This document shows, one piece after another, positions 43,732 through 52,998 of a stretch of 64,000 bases of DNA. Origin of the DNA: Pigmentiphaga aceris (lineage in GTDB: Bacteria > Pseudomonadota > Gammaproteobacteria > Burkholderiales > Burkholderiaceae_B); NCBI RefSeq assembly GCF_008119665.1, contig NZ_CP043046.1, positions 1,302,001-1,366,000 on the forward strand. Reading direction: 5' to 3'. Both the position numbers and the translations under genes were made by a program. The notes beneath the pieces are model-generated. The model saw nothing but the letters and a program-made list of their open reading frames with translations. It was not told where the DNA came from and searched no databases. Position 1 is the first letter of the stretch. The number at the start of each line of letters is the position of its first letter.

Positions 43732-45234
43732 ATGCCCAGCCGCCAAACGCCCTCGCTTCGCCTGCGCCGAACTGTTGCCGCAGCCCTCATCCCGCTTCTG
43801 CTGGCGACGCCGCTTGCGCCGGCTTTTGCCCAGCCTGCCGGCTTGCCGGACCTGGGTGAAATGTCTGCCCAGGACTTGTCTCCCCTGCTGGAACAGCGTC
43901 TTGGCCGCGCCATCATGGTGGAGTCGCGGCGTGATCCGGCCTATATCGACGACCTGGACCTGCGTGCCTACCTGAACCGAATCGCCCAGAAACTGGTGGC
44001 TTACGCCCCGGGGGGCGGTATCGATATCGAGGTGTTCCCGGTACGTGACGGCTCGGTGAACGCATTTGCGATGCCGGGCGGTTTCATCGGTGTCAACGCC
44101 GGCCTGGTGACCAGCACACGGACCGAATCGGAACTGGCCGGGGTGGTGGCGCACGAAATCGGCCACGTGGTGCAGCGTCACATTGCGCGGGGCCTGTCGG
44201 CGCAGAAGGACACCATGGTCATCATGCTGGCCAGTCTGCTGGCAGCGCTGGCCGCATCGCAGGCGGGCGGGCAGGGGCCAGAAGCTGCGCTGGTGATCGG
44301 GCAGGCCATGGCAGTGGATTCGCAGATGACTTTCTCGCGCGCGGCAGAACGCGAGGCCGACCGCACCGGCTTTTCAATGCTTCAGGGCGCAGGTTTCGAC
44401 CCGGCCGGCATGGTGAGCTTCTTCGGGCGCATGGCGCAGATGTCGAGCCTGAATGAAGGCACGGGCCAAGTGTTCGCGCGCAGTCACCCCTTGTCGCTGG
44501 AGCGCATGTCCGACATGCAGAATCGGGCACGTGAACTGAGTGCATCACACTACGTCGACAGCATCGATTATCTGTACGTGCGCGCCAAGCTGCGGGTGCT
44601 GCAGGCCGATGGGGTGAATGCGCTGTTGGAAGCAATTCGGGCGCTGGGCTACCAGGCCGAGGAAAGCAAGGGCACGGCGCGCAGTGCGGCGTTTTATGGC
44701 GCTGCGGTTGGCTGGGTGTTGCGCAAAGACGCGGCGCAGGCGCAGGCTGCGTATGCCAAGGCGACGGCGGGTGGCGTGGAGCACCCGATGTTGGCGCGCT
44801 TGGGGGTGGAAATTGCGTTGCTGGAAAATCGGCCTGACGATGCGGTGAAACTTGCGCAAGCTGCGCATGCGCGTTGGCCGGATCAACATAGTTTGGGTTT
44901 GGCGGTGGCGCAGTCTTTGCAGCGTGCCAATCGGCATGAGGAGGCGATTGTCGAGCTGAATAAGCTGGCGTCGGCGTGGAGTGATGAGCCGAGGATTTAT
45001 CAGATGCTGGCGGATAGTCACGCAAAGCTCAGGCATCTGATTCCGGAGAAGCGGAATCTGGCCGAATACTACCGTCGGGTGGGGGCGTTGCCTGCGGCGG
45101 TCGAGGTGTTGCAGCAGGCGAGAATCGCGTCGAAGGATTTCTATGAGCAGTCTTCGATTGATGCGGCGTTGACGGATGTGAAGCGTGAAGTCGATGACGA
45201 GCGGGAGTTGTTGCAGCAGTTCAGGAAGAATTGA
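43732..45234 (+). CDS. M48-family periplasmic metalloprotease with TPR-like tail (BepA type)
   Basis: 500 residues from ATG 43732; the longer upstream frame runs antisense to moaC and is rejected. A signal peptide ends at APAFAQ. Zinc site HEIGH at 141-145 (VAHEIGHVVQRH), with the third ligand Glu in AAEREADRTGFSML. A C-terminal helical repeat region from about 300 looks like TPRs (AQAAYAKATAGG, VKLAQAAHARWP). BepA-type proteins degrade stalled outer-membrane proteins such as LptD. Followed 16 bp later by a repeat element. Confidence 0.92.
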   Translation: MPSRQTPSLRLRRTVAAALIPLLLATPLAPAFAQPAGLPDLGEMSAQDLSPLLEQRLGRAIMVESRRDPAYIDDLDLRAYLNRIAQKLVAYAPGGGIDIEVFPVRDGSVNAFAMPGGFIGVNAGLVTSTRTESELAGVVAHEIGHVVQRHIARGLSAQKDTMVIMLASLLAALAASQAGGQGPEAALVIGQAMAVDSQMTFSRAAEREADRTGFSMLQGAGFDPAGMVSFFGRMAQMSSLNEGTGQVFARSHPLSLERMSDMQNRARELSASHYVDSIDYLYVRAKLRVLQADGVNALLEAIRALGYQAEESKGTARSAAFYGAAVGWVLRKDAAQAQAAYAKATAGGVEHPMLARLGVEIALLENRPDDAVKLAQAAHARWPDQHSLGLAVAQSLQRANRHEEAIVELNKLASAWSDEPRIYQMLADSHAKLRHLIPEKRNLAEYYRRVGALPAAVEVLQQARIASKDFYEQSSIDAALTDVKREVDDERELLQQFRKN

Positions 45235-45304
45235 TAACGGGTTCTCGATTTGAATTTGCTGTTTAGCCGGTTGCGGTATCGATTCGAACGTCGCTATGTA
45301 GCCA

Positions 45305-45411
45305 GGCGCGGGTGTCGGGGGCGCGTCGCCTGCCCCGCTTGACTTAGGCGTCGGGTCTTCGCCCTCCACCTCGTCCAGAAGGGCAGTCGCCCCGCCCCCG
45401 ACACCCGCGCC
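45305..45411. repeat. Left-type terminal hairpin of element A
   Basis: Perfect 19-bp stem, 45305-45323 with 45393-45411. A 5-bp inner stem TGCCC/GGGCA closes the apical part, and the loop carries the constant sequence shared by all four arms. Outer stem word: GGTGTCGGGGGCG. Confidence 0.85.
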
Positions 45412-46288
45412 TTCAAGGTCGTTTGGTTAAAAGCTGATCCCGCCTTTGGGCGTTTGCCGTTTTTTCGGCTGCTTGGTGCTGCAAGCGGTTCTCGGCATTC
45501 CGTGGTCACCATTCTTGATCGCCACGCGGCTGGCCTTGGGGATTGGCTGGCCAGGTCGCCACGAAGCGACTCAACGGCTCACGCGTCTGGCCGTATATCA
45601 GTGGCCTTTTACGGCATTTCCACTTAAGGAAATTTGCACTTCTGCTTGATGGTGGGGTGACATCGAAGCGGGTGGCCGCACGGCAATGGCTTGCGGAGAA
45701 TGGCTGTGATGCAGGCGGTCGCTGGCTAGATGTGCTTGGCTTGAACGTTTGTTGAGTCAATCGGGCGCATTGTTGAGTGCTAAAGCCGACGCGCGTGCCA
45801 CGGCAGAACGTTTCAGCCGCACCAATAAGACCGTTCATTGCTGCTCCACTTCTGCACCAATGCGTTCTCTCAACGTTCGCGGTGCTTCAACTTTTTTAGC
45901 GACGAAGAAGCGCCTTCCTAACGCTGCTTGGTCTACGACGTATATGACGCGCCGCGCAATGGATAGCTGCTTAAAGCCGTCAGCGCCCCAGCCTTTCTCC
46001 CGCAAGCCGTTTAAGTGCGGCCACCCGCTTCGGTGTCACCCCACCATCAAGCAGAAGTGCAAATTTTCTTGAGTGGCGTTGCCGTAAAAGGCTATTGAAG
46101 AACCCACCGAATCGTGAGCCGCAAAAACCGCTTCGTGGCGACCTGGCCAGCCGATCCCCAAGGCCAGCCGCGTGGCATTAAAGGACGGTGGCCACCAAAT
46201 GCCGAGAACCAAGTCCAGCACCTAGCAGCCAGAAAAACAAACGCCGCCCAAAGGCGGCATACGTTTTTAACCAAGAAAGCTTGAAGGC

Positions 46289-46389
46289 GTGGGTGGTGGG
46301 GCCGTGGCGGCTGCCCTTCTGGACAAGGTGGAGGGCGGAGACCCGACGCCTAAGTCAAGCGGGGCAGCCGCCACGGCCCCACCACCCAC
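46289..46389. repeat. Right-type terminal hairpin of element A
   Basis: Perfect 28-bp stem, 46289-46316 with 46362-46389, around a 45-nt loop. The stem sequence (GGTGGTGGGGCCG within it) is unlike the left-type stem, while the loop (GGTGGAGGGCGGAGACCCG...) is the same. Confidence 0.9.
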
Positions 46390-46440
46390 GACTGGCTACG
46401 CAGCAACAACACCGCCACATCCAAGCCAGTCCAAACAAAC

Positions 46441-48411
46441 TCAATCGATCCGCATAGGCAACACCATCATCTGCTGCCCATTCAAATGCAACCTCTGCTG
46501 CAACGACGTCACCGCCTGGTTATGCAGCAACTTCGTCACGAAATTTTCCCGCTTGAACACCAACTTGCTGACAAAGAAAATCGCATTCGGAAACTCCTCC
46601 TGCACCTCCGCCGACAAAGTTTCCAAGACATCAATCGCATCCGTCCCAAAGCCCAGCTTGCTCGTCGCCGCCAAGCCATAACTGTTGCAGAAACGCTCAA
46701 AGTACTTCAGCGAAACGGTAGCCTGCATCTTCAAGGTCTCAAGCGCCTCCTGCCCACCGTACACCCGGGCATCCACCGTACGCGCATTGATAAACACGAA
46801 ATTCTTGAAATGATCCGGGAACATGCGCTGCACCCACAGCAAAGCATGCAAACCACCGCCACGACTCGAACCGACCACAAACACCGCCGTCGGCGCCATC
46901 GGCTCCAGCTTCGGCGGATTGCTTTCTGATCCGAACGCCTGATCCGCAAAGATATCGTCCACTTCCGCAATACGCCTGCGCGTATCCCGGTAGTGACTGT
47001 TGATACCCAGACACGCAAAAATCAGCACACCCGTGATCAGCAAGGTCGCCCAGCCACCTTCAAAGAATTTTTCCACCACCGTCACCACCAGAATCGAACT
47101 GGTGATGAACAAGCCCAACAAAGACAACGCCACGCGACGCTTCCAGTGTGGCTTGTGCAGCGGGCTGCGACGGTTCTTGATCCAGTAGCGAGTCAGGCCC
47201 GCCAGGGACAAGGTGAAGGTCAGGAACACGTTGATCGAATACAGCACCACCAGCAGCGACACATCGCCGCCGGTCAGCAGCACGATGAACAGCGCCGAAA
47301 TCCCCATCAGCAAAATGCCGTTCTCGGTAACCAGCCGGCTCGACAGATAACGGAAGCGGTGCGGCACCCAGGAGTCGGCGGCCATGTTGGCCAGCACCGA
47401 CGGGCCGCCCAGGAAGCCCGTGTTGGCCGCCACGAACAGCAGGCCGGCCTCAGTCGCCAAGGTCAGAGTCAGGCCGATGGTCAGCCAATGGCCGGTGAAG
47501 CCCATTTCCGACAGCACGCTGCCGAACACCACGGCGTTCAGCGTCTGCCCTTCGACCGGGGCGGCGTCCCACAACAGGTACAGCAAGATGATGCCGGCCG
47601 CGGTGAAGGCCAGGCTGGCGGCCATCATCATCATGGTGGCCTTGCCGGTTTTCACGACAGGCTCGGCCAGACGCTCGACGTTGTTCGATACCGCCTCGAT
47701 CCCGGTGTAGGTTCCGCCACCCAGCGAGTAGGCTTTCAGGAACAGCGCCACCACGAAGATCCAGCCGGTTTCGGCCGACAGGGTCTGCACTTCCTTGATG
47801 GTGTCCGGGAACAGCGCGGGCAGGCCTTGCGCGTGGGCAAAGATGCCCCACACGATCAAGATGAAGTGGGTGACCACAAAGCCCAGGAAGATCGGCAGCA
47901 GGAAACGGATGCTCTCCTTTGCGCCGCGCAGATTCATCCATAACAGCAGCATCACGATCGCACACGCGGCCCAGAGCTTGTAGGGCAGCCAGCTGACCGG
48001 CAGCAGCGAGAACACCGCGTCGGCCCCGCTGGCCACCGAGATCGCAATGGTCAGCACGTAATCGACAATCAGCGCCGACCCGGCCACCAGCCCGGCGCGT
48101 GGCCCAAGCAGGGCCGTCGACACCCGGTAACCGCCGCCGCCGGTTGGGAACAGTTCGATGACCTGGTTGTAGGCCAGCGCGACGATGAACACCGTGATTG
48201 CGGTAGCAATCGCCAGGAACAAGGCCAGATGAGTATGGGTCCCCAGCGCGTTGAACGCTTCTTCCGGTCCGTAGGACGACGAGGACAGGCCGTCGGCACC
48301 CAAGCCCACCCAGGCAAGGAAGGCGGCCAGAGCAAGAGAGTGCTTGGTGTCCGGCGACAGGGGGTCGCGGGCTTTGCCAAGCAGGCGTTCGCGCCAGGAT
48401 GAATTTTTCAT
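46441..48411 (-). CDS. APC-superfamily permease, KimA/YdaO-like
   Basis: 656 residues from ATG 48411 (MKNSSWRERLLGKARDPLS). About twelve membrane helices occupy residues 20-470. The opening GADGLSSSSYGPEEAF matches the KimA-type potassium/amino-acid permeases. A hydrophilic C-terminal domain of about 170 residues follows (TAVFVVGSSRGGGLHALLWVQRMFP), similar to a universal-stress-like regulatory domain. Probably a K+ or amino-acid proton symporter. Its 3' end lies 43 bp from repeat element A. Confidence 0.85.
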   Translation of the reverse strand: MKNSSWRERLLGKARDPLSPDTKHSLALAAFLAWVGLGADGLSSSSYGPEEAFNALGTHTHLALFLAIATAITVFIVALAYNQVIELFPTGGGGYRVSTALLGPRAGLVAGSALIVDYVLTIAISVASGADAVFSLLPVSWLPYKLWAACAIVMLLLWMNLRGAKESIRFLLPIFLGFVVTHFILIVWGIFAHAQGLPALFPDTIKEVQTLSAETGWIFVVALFLKAYSLGGGTYTGIEAVSNNVERLAEPVVKTGKATMMMMAASLAFTAAGIILLYLLWDAAPVEGQTLNAVVFGSVLSEMGFTGHWLTIGLTLTLATEAGLLFVAANTGFLGGPSVLANMAADSWVPHRFRYLSSRLVTENGILLMGISALFIVLLTGGDVSLLVVLYSINVFLTFTLSLAGLTRYWIKNRRSPLHKPHWKRRVALSLLGLFITSSILVVTVVEKFFEGGWATLLITGVLIFACLGINSHYRDTRRRIAEVDDIFADQAFGSESNPPKLEPMAPTAVFVVGSSRGGGLHALLWVQRMFPDHFKNFVFINARTVDARVYGGQEALETLKMQATVSLKYFERFCNSYGLAATSKLGFGTDAIDVLETLSAEVQEEFPNAIFFVSKLVFKRENFVTKLLHNQAVTSLQQRLHLNGQQMMVLPMRID

Positions 48412-48692
48412 GCTATTCCAAGCAAGTTGGTGCGCGAGCGTACGCCCGCCGTCAGGCAAACGGAACTCTTTCCGATATCCTCACGGTGATTTTTGGTGTT
48501 TTCCCCACGCGCGTGCAAGACTATTAATATTGGCAGGTCGATAGTTCGGTATCTGTCGCACGCCTGTCGTGAATCTGGCATGCAGATGGCGCTGTCTTCC
48601 AACACTGTGTGTGCGCTTACATGGTGCTTAAAAAACCGCCGCATCTGGCCAATATTCGTATCCGCTCAACCACTTTAAAACGGACTTCCGCG
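48412..48692. other. Divergent promoter region, permease / ridA
   Basis: 281 bp without a gene. An AT-rich patch, CTATTAATATTGG near 48521-48533, is the best promoter candidate. No hairpin or binding site that I can name. Confidence 0.35.
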
Positions 48693-49082
48693 ATGCCCAA
48701 GCAAATCATCAGCACCGAATCGGCACCCGCCGCCATCGGCCCTTATTCGCAAGCGGTGTCGGTGGATGCCGGTGGCAAGACGGTCTACCTGTCTGGCCAG
48801 ATCGGCCTGGTGCCGGGGACCGGCGAACTGGTGTCCGCCGAGTTCGAGCCGCAAGTGCGCCAGGCATTCGCCAACCTGACGGCAGTGACCGAAGCCGCTG
48901 GCGGCAGCCTGGCCAACGTCGTGAAGTTCACCCTGTTCCTGACCGACCTGAGCGAGTTCGCCGTGGTCAACGGAATCCTGGCTGAACTGGTGCCGCAACC
49001 CTTCCCGGCGCGTTCCACCGTGGGCGTGTCCAGCCTGCCCAAGGGTGCGAAGTTCGAAGTCGAAGCCATTCTGGTGATTTGA
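48693..49082 (+). CDS. ridA: RidA-family enamine/imine deaminase
   Basis: 129 residues from ATG 48693. Removes reactive enamines formed by PLP enzymes such as threonine dehydratase. Family signatures: APAAIGPYSQAVSV, VYLSGQIGLVPGTGEL, QAFANLTAVTEAAGGSLANVVK, and the catalytic Arg in PFPARSTVGVSSLPKGA. The stop abuts the TTG start of recG. Confidence 0.95.
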   Translation: MPKQIISTESAPAAIGPYSQAVSVDAGGKTVYLSGQIGLVPGTGELVSAEFEPQVRQAFANLTAVTEAAGGSLANVVKFTLFLTDLSEFAVVNGILAELVPQPFPARSTVGVSSLPKGAKFEVEAILVI

Positions 49083-51221
49083 TTGTCCAAGCCGCTTGAC
49101 GCATCTTCCTCGGCCGCAGTGAAATCCGCAGCCAAACCAGCGGTACAACGCGCAGCGGGTCGTCCCGCTGCCCGGGCCGCTGGCAGCAAAGGTGCGTCTG
49201 CGGCCGATCACGCCAAGCGGTTCGAGCGCCTGGGCTTGCGCCGCCCGGAAGATTTCGTTCTGCACTTGCCCATGCGTTATGAAGACGAAACGCAAGTCAC
49301 CCAGATCGGCAACCTGTTGCCCGGCCAGTGGGCGATGGTCGAGGGTGAAGTGCTGCGCTGCGAACTCGCGTTTCGTCCGCGCCGCCAGTTGCTGGCCGCC
49401 ATCTCGGATGGCAGTGGTGAACTGGCGCTGCGTTATCTGAATTTCTATCCCAGTCAGCAAAAGCAGCTGGCGGTGGGCAAACGTATGCGGGTACGCGGCG
49501 ACGTGCGCGGCGGCTTCTTCGGGATCGAGATGGTGCACCCCCGCGCCACCTCGGCCGACGTGCCGCTGCCCAATGCGCTTACCCCTGTCTACCCGACTAC
49601 GGACGGCTTGCCGCAGCCTGTATTGCGTCGCGCCATCGGCGAAGCGCTGTCGCAAGTCAGCCTGAGCGACACCTTGCCCGACGCGCTGCGCGAGCGGCTG
49701 CACCTGATGCCCTTCGACGCGGCTGTGCGCATTCTGCATGCGCCACCACCCGATGTGGTGGTGCACACGCTGGTCGAACGCGCCCACCCGGCGTGGATGC
49801 GCATCAAGTTTGATGAGCTGCTGGCCCAGCAGTTGTCGCTTGCCTTGGCACGTGCCGGTCGACTGGAAAAACAATCGCCACGTCTGCCGCGCAAGGCTGG
49901 CAAACAGACGGTCAGTGCGCGCTTGTTGGCCGCGCTGCCGTTCGGTTTGACAGGCGCGCAGGGCAGGGTGGTCGACGAGATCGCCACCGACCTGGCGCGA
50001 CCGCATCCGATGCAGCGATTGCTGCAAGGTGATGTGGGCAGCGGCAAGACCGTGGTGGCCGCGCTGGCTGCTGCACAGGCCATCGACAACGGCTATCAGG
50101 CCGCGTTGATGGCCCCAACCGAAATCTTGGCCGAACAGCATTTTCGCAAGCTGGCCGGGTGGCTTGAACCGCTGGGCATCTCGATCGCATGGCTGACGGG
50201 CAGCCTGAGCGCCAAGGCCAAACGTGAAGCTACCGCGCGGGTGGAAGACGGTTCTGCCCAGTTGGTGATCGGCACCCAGGCACTGATCCAGCAGAACATC
50301 CAGTTCGCGCGGCTGGGCCTGGCGATCGTGGACGAGCAGCACCGTTTCGGCGTGGGCCAGCGCCTGGCCTTGCGCAGCAAGGGGGACAAGGATCAGGCCG
50401 TGCCGCATCAACTGATGATGACGGCCACGCCGATTCCCCGAACCCTGGCCATGACCTTCTTTGCCGATCTGGACGTGTCTGTGATCGACGAATTGCCACC
50501 GGGCCGCACGCCGGTGGTTACCAAGCTGTTGTCCGATGCGCGCCGCGACGAGGTGATCGTCCGGGTGCACGAAGCCGCGCGTGCCGGCCGGCAGATCTAC
50601 TGGGTCTGCCCCCTGGTGGAAGAAAGCGAAGCGCTGGAATTGCAGACCGCCGTTGATACCTGTGAAGCCTTGCGGGTGGCGCTGCCCGACTTGAACATCG
50701 GCCTGGTGCACGGGCGTTTGCCGACTGCCGAGAAGGCAGCGGTAATGTCGTCGTTCACCAAGGGCGAAATGGAAGTGCTGGTGGCCACGACCGTCATCGA
50801 GGTGGGGGTGGATGTGCCCAACGCATCGCTGATGGTGATTGAACACGCCGAGCGCTTTGGCCTGGCGCAGTTGCACCAGCTGCGTGGCCGGGTAGGACGT
50901 GGTGCCAACGAATCGGTCTGCGTGCTGCTGTACCAGACTCCCTTGTCGATGATCGCCAAGCAACGCCTGCGCACCATGCATGAAACCACCGACGGTTTCG
51001 AGATCGCGCAGCGCGATCTGAGTTTGCGCGGCCCCGGAGAATTCCTGGGTGCGCGTCAGTCCGGGCTGGCCCTGATGCGGTTTGCCGATCTGGACGCCGA
51101 CATCGAACTGGCCGAGCATGCCCACGAGGCTGCTGCCTGGTTGCAAGCCCATCATCCCGACGCCGTCGACGCGCATTTGGCGCGCTGGATGCACGGGCGC
51201 GAAGATTTCCTCAAAGCCTGA
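49083..51221 (+). CDS. recG: ATP-dependent DNA helicase RecG
   Basis: 712 residues. Regresses stalled forks and branch-migrates Holliday junctions. An N-terminal wedge/OB domain is followed by helicase motifs: LLQGDVGSGKTVVA (Lys322), DEQH at 417-420 with HRFGVGQR, MTATPIPRTLAMT, ATTVIEVGVDVPNA and QLRGRVGRG. The start is TTG 49083, directly after the ridA stop; the first in-frame ATG would remove part of the wedge. The N-terminal 45 residues are Ala/Ser-rich. Coupled to ridA and followed 26 bp later by oxyR. Confidence 0.95.
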   Translation: MSKPLDASSSAAVKSAAKPAVQRAAGRPAARAAGSKGASAADHAKRFERLGLRRPEDFVLHLPMRYEDETQVTQIGNLLPGQWAMVEGEVLRCELAFRPRRQLLAAISDGSGELALRYLNFYPSQQKQLAVGKRMRVRGDVRGGFFGIEMVHPRATSADVPLPNALTPVYPTTDGLPQPVLRRAIGEALSQVSLSDTLPDALRERLHLMPFDAAVRILHAPPPDVVVHTLVERAHPAWMRIKFDELLAQQLSLALARAGRLEKQSPRLPRKAGKQTVSARLLAALPFGLTGAQGRVVDEIATDLARPHPMQRLLQGDVGSGKTVVAALAAAQAIDNGYQAALMAPTEILAEQHFRKLAGWLEPLGISIAWLTGSLSAKAKREATARVEDGSAQLVIGTQALIQQNIQFARLGLAIVDEQHRFGVGQRLALRSKGDKDQAVPHQLMMTATPIPRTLAMTFFADLDVSVIDELPPGRTPVVTKLLSDARRDEVIVRVHEAARAGRQIYWVCPLVEESEALELQTAVDTCEALRVALPDLNIGLVHGRLPTAEKAAVMSSFTKGEMEVLVATTVIEVGVDVPNASLMVIEHAERFGLAQLHQLRGRVGRGANESVCVLLYQTPLSMIAKQRLRTMHETTDGFEIAQRDLSLRGPGEFLGARQSGLALMRFADLDADIELAEHAHEAAAWLQAHHPDAVDAHLARWMHGREDFLKA

Positions 51222-51247
51222 CCCGCTTTCCTGCAAAGGCCGTCGCC

Positions 51248-52192
51248 ATGACCTTGACCGAGTTGAAGTACATCGTTGCCGTTGCCCGCGAACGCCACTT
51301 CGGCCACGCCGCCGAAGCCTGTTTCGTCAGCCAGCCAACCCTGTCCGTTGCCATCCGCAAGCTGGAAGAAGAATTGGGTGTGACCTTGTTCGAACGGGGC
51401 GGCAATGAAGTGGGTGTCACGCCCATCGGTCAGCGCATCGTGACCCAGGCGCAGAAGGTGCTTGAGGAAAGCGCCAACATCAAGGAAATCGCCAAGCAAG
51501 GTCGTGACCCGCTGGCTGGCCCGCTGCGCGTGGGCGTCATCCACACCATCGGCCCGTACCTGCTGCCGCGCCTGATCCCGTCGGTGATCGAAAACACGCC
51601 GCAGATGCCCTTGCTGTTGCAAGAGAACTTCACGGTGCGCCTGCTGGAATTGCTGCGCCAGGGCGAGATCGACTGCGCAATTATGGCGCTGCCCCTGCCG
51701 GATTCCGGCCTGATGATCCGCCCGCTGTACGACGAAGACTTCGTGGTGGCCGTGCCCAAGCGTCATGCATGGGCCACGCGCAGCTCGGTGGCGGCGTCCG
51801 AACTCAAGACCGAGACCATGTTGCTGCTCGGTTCCGGGCATTGCTTCCGTGACCAAGTGCTTGAAGTGTGTCCCGAGATGTCGCGATTCTCTGCCGCCAG
51901 TGACGGCATTCAGCGCACTTTCGAAGGCTCGTCGCTGGAAACCATCCGCCATATGGTCGCGTCGGGAATCGGCGTGACCGTGTTGCCACGCAGCTCGGTA
52001 CCGGTGGATGGAAGCGGTGGTGGGCTGACTGTTTACGTACCCTTCGAAGCCCCGGTTCCCGACCGGAGAGTGGTGCTCGCATGGCGCAAGAGTTTCCCGC
52101 GTCTGCCTGCCATCGATGCCTTGATCGACGCCGTGCGCGGAGCGGAATTGAGTAGCGTTCGCATGCTTGATCTGCCCGCACAGTCGAGCTGA
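51248..52192 (+). CDS. oxyR: Peroxide-sensing LysR regulator OxyR
   Basis: 314 residues. The LysR helix-turn-helix is ARERHFGHAAEACFVSQPTLSVAIRKLEEELG. The redox pair is plain in GSGHCFRDQVLEVC, two Cys nine residues apart as in the classic Cys199-Cys208 switch. It activates peroxide-defence genes when oxidised; dps immediately downstream is a standard target. The gene follows recG by 26 bp and is probably read with it. Confidence 0.95.
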   Translation: MTLTELKYIVAVARERHFGHAAEACFVSQPTLSVAIRKLEEELGVTLFERGGNEVGVTPIGQRIVTQAQKVLEESANIKEIAKQGRDPLAGPLRVGVIHTIGPYLLPRLIPSVIENTPQMPLLLQENFTVRLLELLRQGEIDCAIMALPLPDSGLMIRPLYDEDFVVAVPKRHAWATRSSVAASELKTETMLLLGSGHCFRDQVLEVCPEMSRFSAASDGIQRTFEGSSLETIRHMVASGIGVTVLPRSSVPVDGSGGGLTVYVPFEAPVPDRRVVLAWRKSFPRLPAIDALIDAVRGAELSSVRMLDLPAQSS

Positions 52193-52345
52193 GCTGACAG
52201 CCGTCTGACGGCCGTATGGACTAGTTCCAATGGCCTGTCCGGTAACCCTTTGACATTCGGATTGTCGTCCTCATCTAGTATTGTGGAACGCATCCGATTA
52301 CCCGCGTGAACACCCACAGAATTGCGCATACTGAAGGAGTCAGGC

Positions 52346-52909
52346 ATGTCCAAGAAATCCAAGCTGCTCGCCCTCGAACCTCTCCCCACCGATGTCTCCA
52401 CCCCGCCCACGCAGACTGCGCCCGTGCAGAACTCCGGCGCACCGCGTATCGACATCGGCATCTCCGACAAGGACCGCGCAGCTGTCGCTGCCGGCCTGTC
52501 CAAGGTACTGGCCGACAGCTTCACGCTGTATCTGAACACCCACCGCTTCCACTGGAACGTGACCGGTCCGCTGTTCAACACGCTGCACCTGATGTTCGAA
52601 ACGCAATACACCGAACTCTGGGCCGCCATCGACCCGCTGGCCGAACGTATTCGCGCCCTGGGCCACTACGCCCCCGGCACCTACGCCGAATACACCGCGC
52701 TGTCGTCCATCGCCCAGCCGGAAGCCATTCCGGAAGCGCTGGAAATGGTGCGCCTGCTGGTCAAGGGCCACGAAGCCGTTGCCAAGACGGGCCGCGAGAT
52801 CATCGCCGTGGCCGACAAGGCCGATGACCAGCCGACTGCTGACCTGTTGACCGAACGCCTGAACTACCACGAGAAGACCGCGTGGATGCTGCGCAGCCTG
52901 CTGCAGTGA
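52346..52909 (+). CDS. dps: Dps ferritin-like DNA-protection protein
   Basis: 187 residues from ATG 52346 with AAGGAG seven bases upstream. Dodecameric iron-storage protein that uses H2O2 to oxidise Fe(II). Ferroxidase ligands sit in NTHRFHWNVTGPLF (His) and the following FETQYTELWAAIDPLAERI (Asp/Glu). A longer-than-usual N-terminal tail (about 45 residues, rich in Pro/Thr with KKSK at the start) may contact DNA. It lies after oxyR, its probable activator. Confidence 0.94.
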   Translation: MSKKSKLLALEPLPTDVSTPPTQTAPVQNSGAPRIDIGISDKDRAAVAAGLSKVLADSFTLYLNTHRFHWNVTGPLFNTLHLMFETQYTELWAAIDPLAERIRALGHYAPGTYAEYTALSSIAQPEAIPEALEMVRLLVKGHEAVAKTGREIIAVADKADDQPTADLLTERLNYHEKTAWMLRSLLQ

Positions 52910-52950
52910 TCTGCTGTCACCGGCTCCTTTGATGGAGCCTGTGCCGCATC

Positions 52951-52980
52951 AATGCCCCGCTTTGTGCGGGGCATTTTTTT
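52951..52980 (+). terminator. Rho-independent terminator of dps
   Basis: Perfect 10-bp stem AATGCCCCGC / GCGGGGCATT around TTTGT, then a T-tract to 52980. It separates dps from the convergent MarR gene. Confidence 0.93.
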
Positions 52981-52998
52981 GGGCGCTGCGGCTTAGTT

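Larger units (their letters stand above)
45251..46398. repeat. Large inverted-repeat element, copy A
   Basis: A left arm (about 45299-45706) and right arm (about 45989-46398) are inverted homologues of each other over about 405 bp, around a 282-bp centre. The left flank 45251-45298 also matches the same position in copy B. The element fills almost all of the gap between the convergent M48 and permease genes. ORFs inside (for example 45749-46072) have no signal, and their frames simply follow the repeat. Each arm carries a terminal long hairpin and a small internal hairpin (for example GCCGCC-CAAA-GGCGGC near 46243-46258, before TTTTT). Confidence 0.85.

Noticed and set aside
45749..46072. ORFs inside repeat element A (and 56311-56772 in element B)
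   Set aside because: Frames come from the repeated arms, start without ribosome-binding sites, and are not the same length or frame in the two copies.
45305..46389. Integron attC sites or insertion sequence ends as an explanation of the repeats
   Set aside because: No paired attC core sites, no integrase, no transposase frame, no short target duplications visible at the borders.
48675..51236. Reverse-strand ORF of 853 codons over ridA-recG
   Set aside because: Shadow of recG codon bias; no family motif, composition unlike a real protein.
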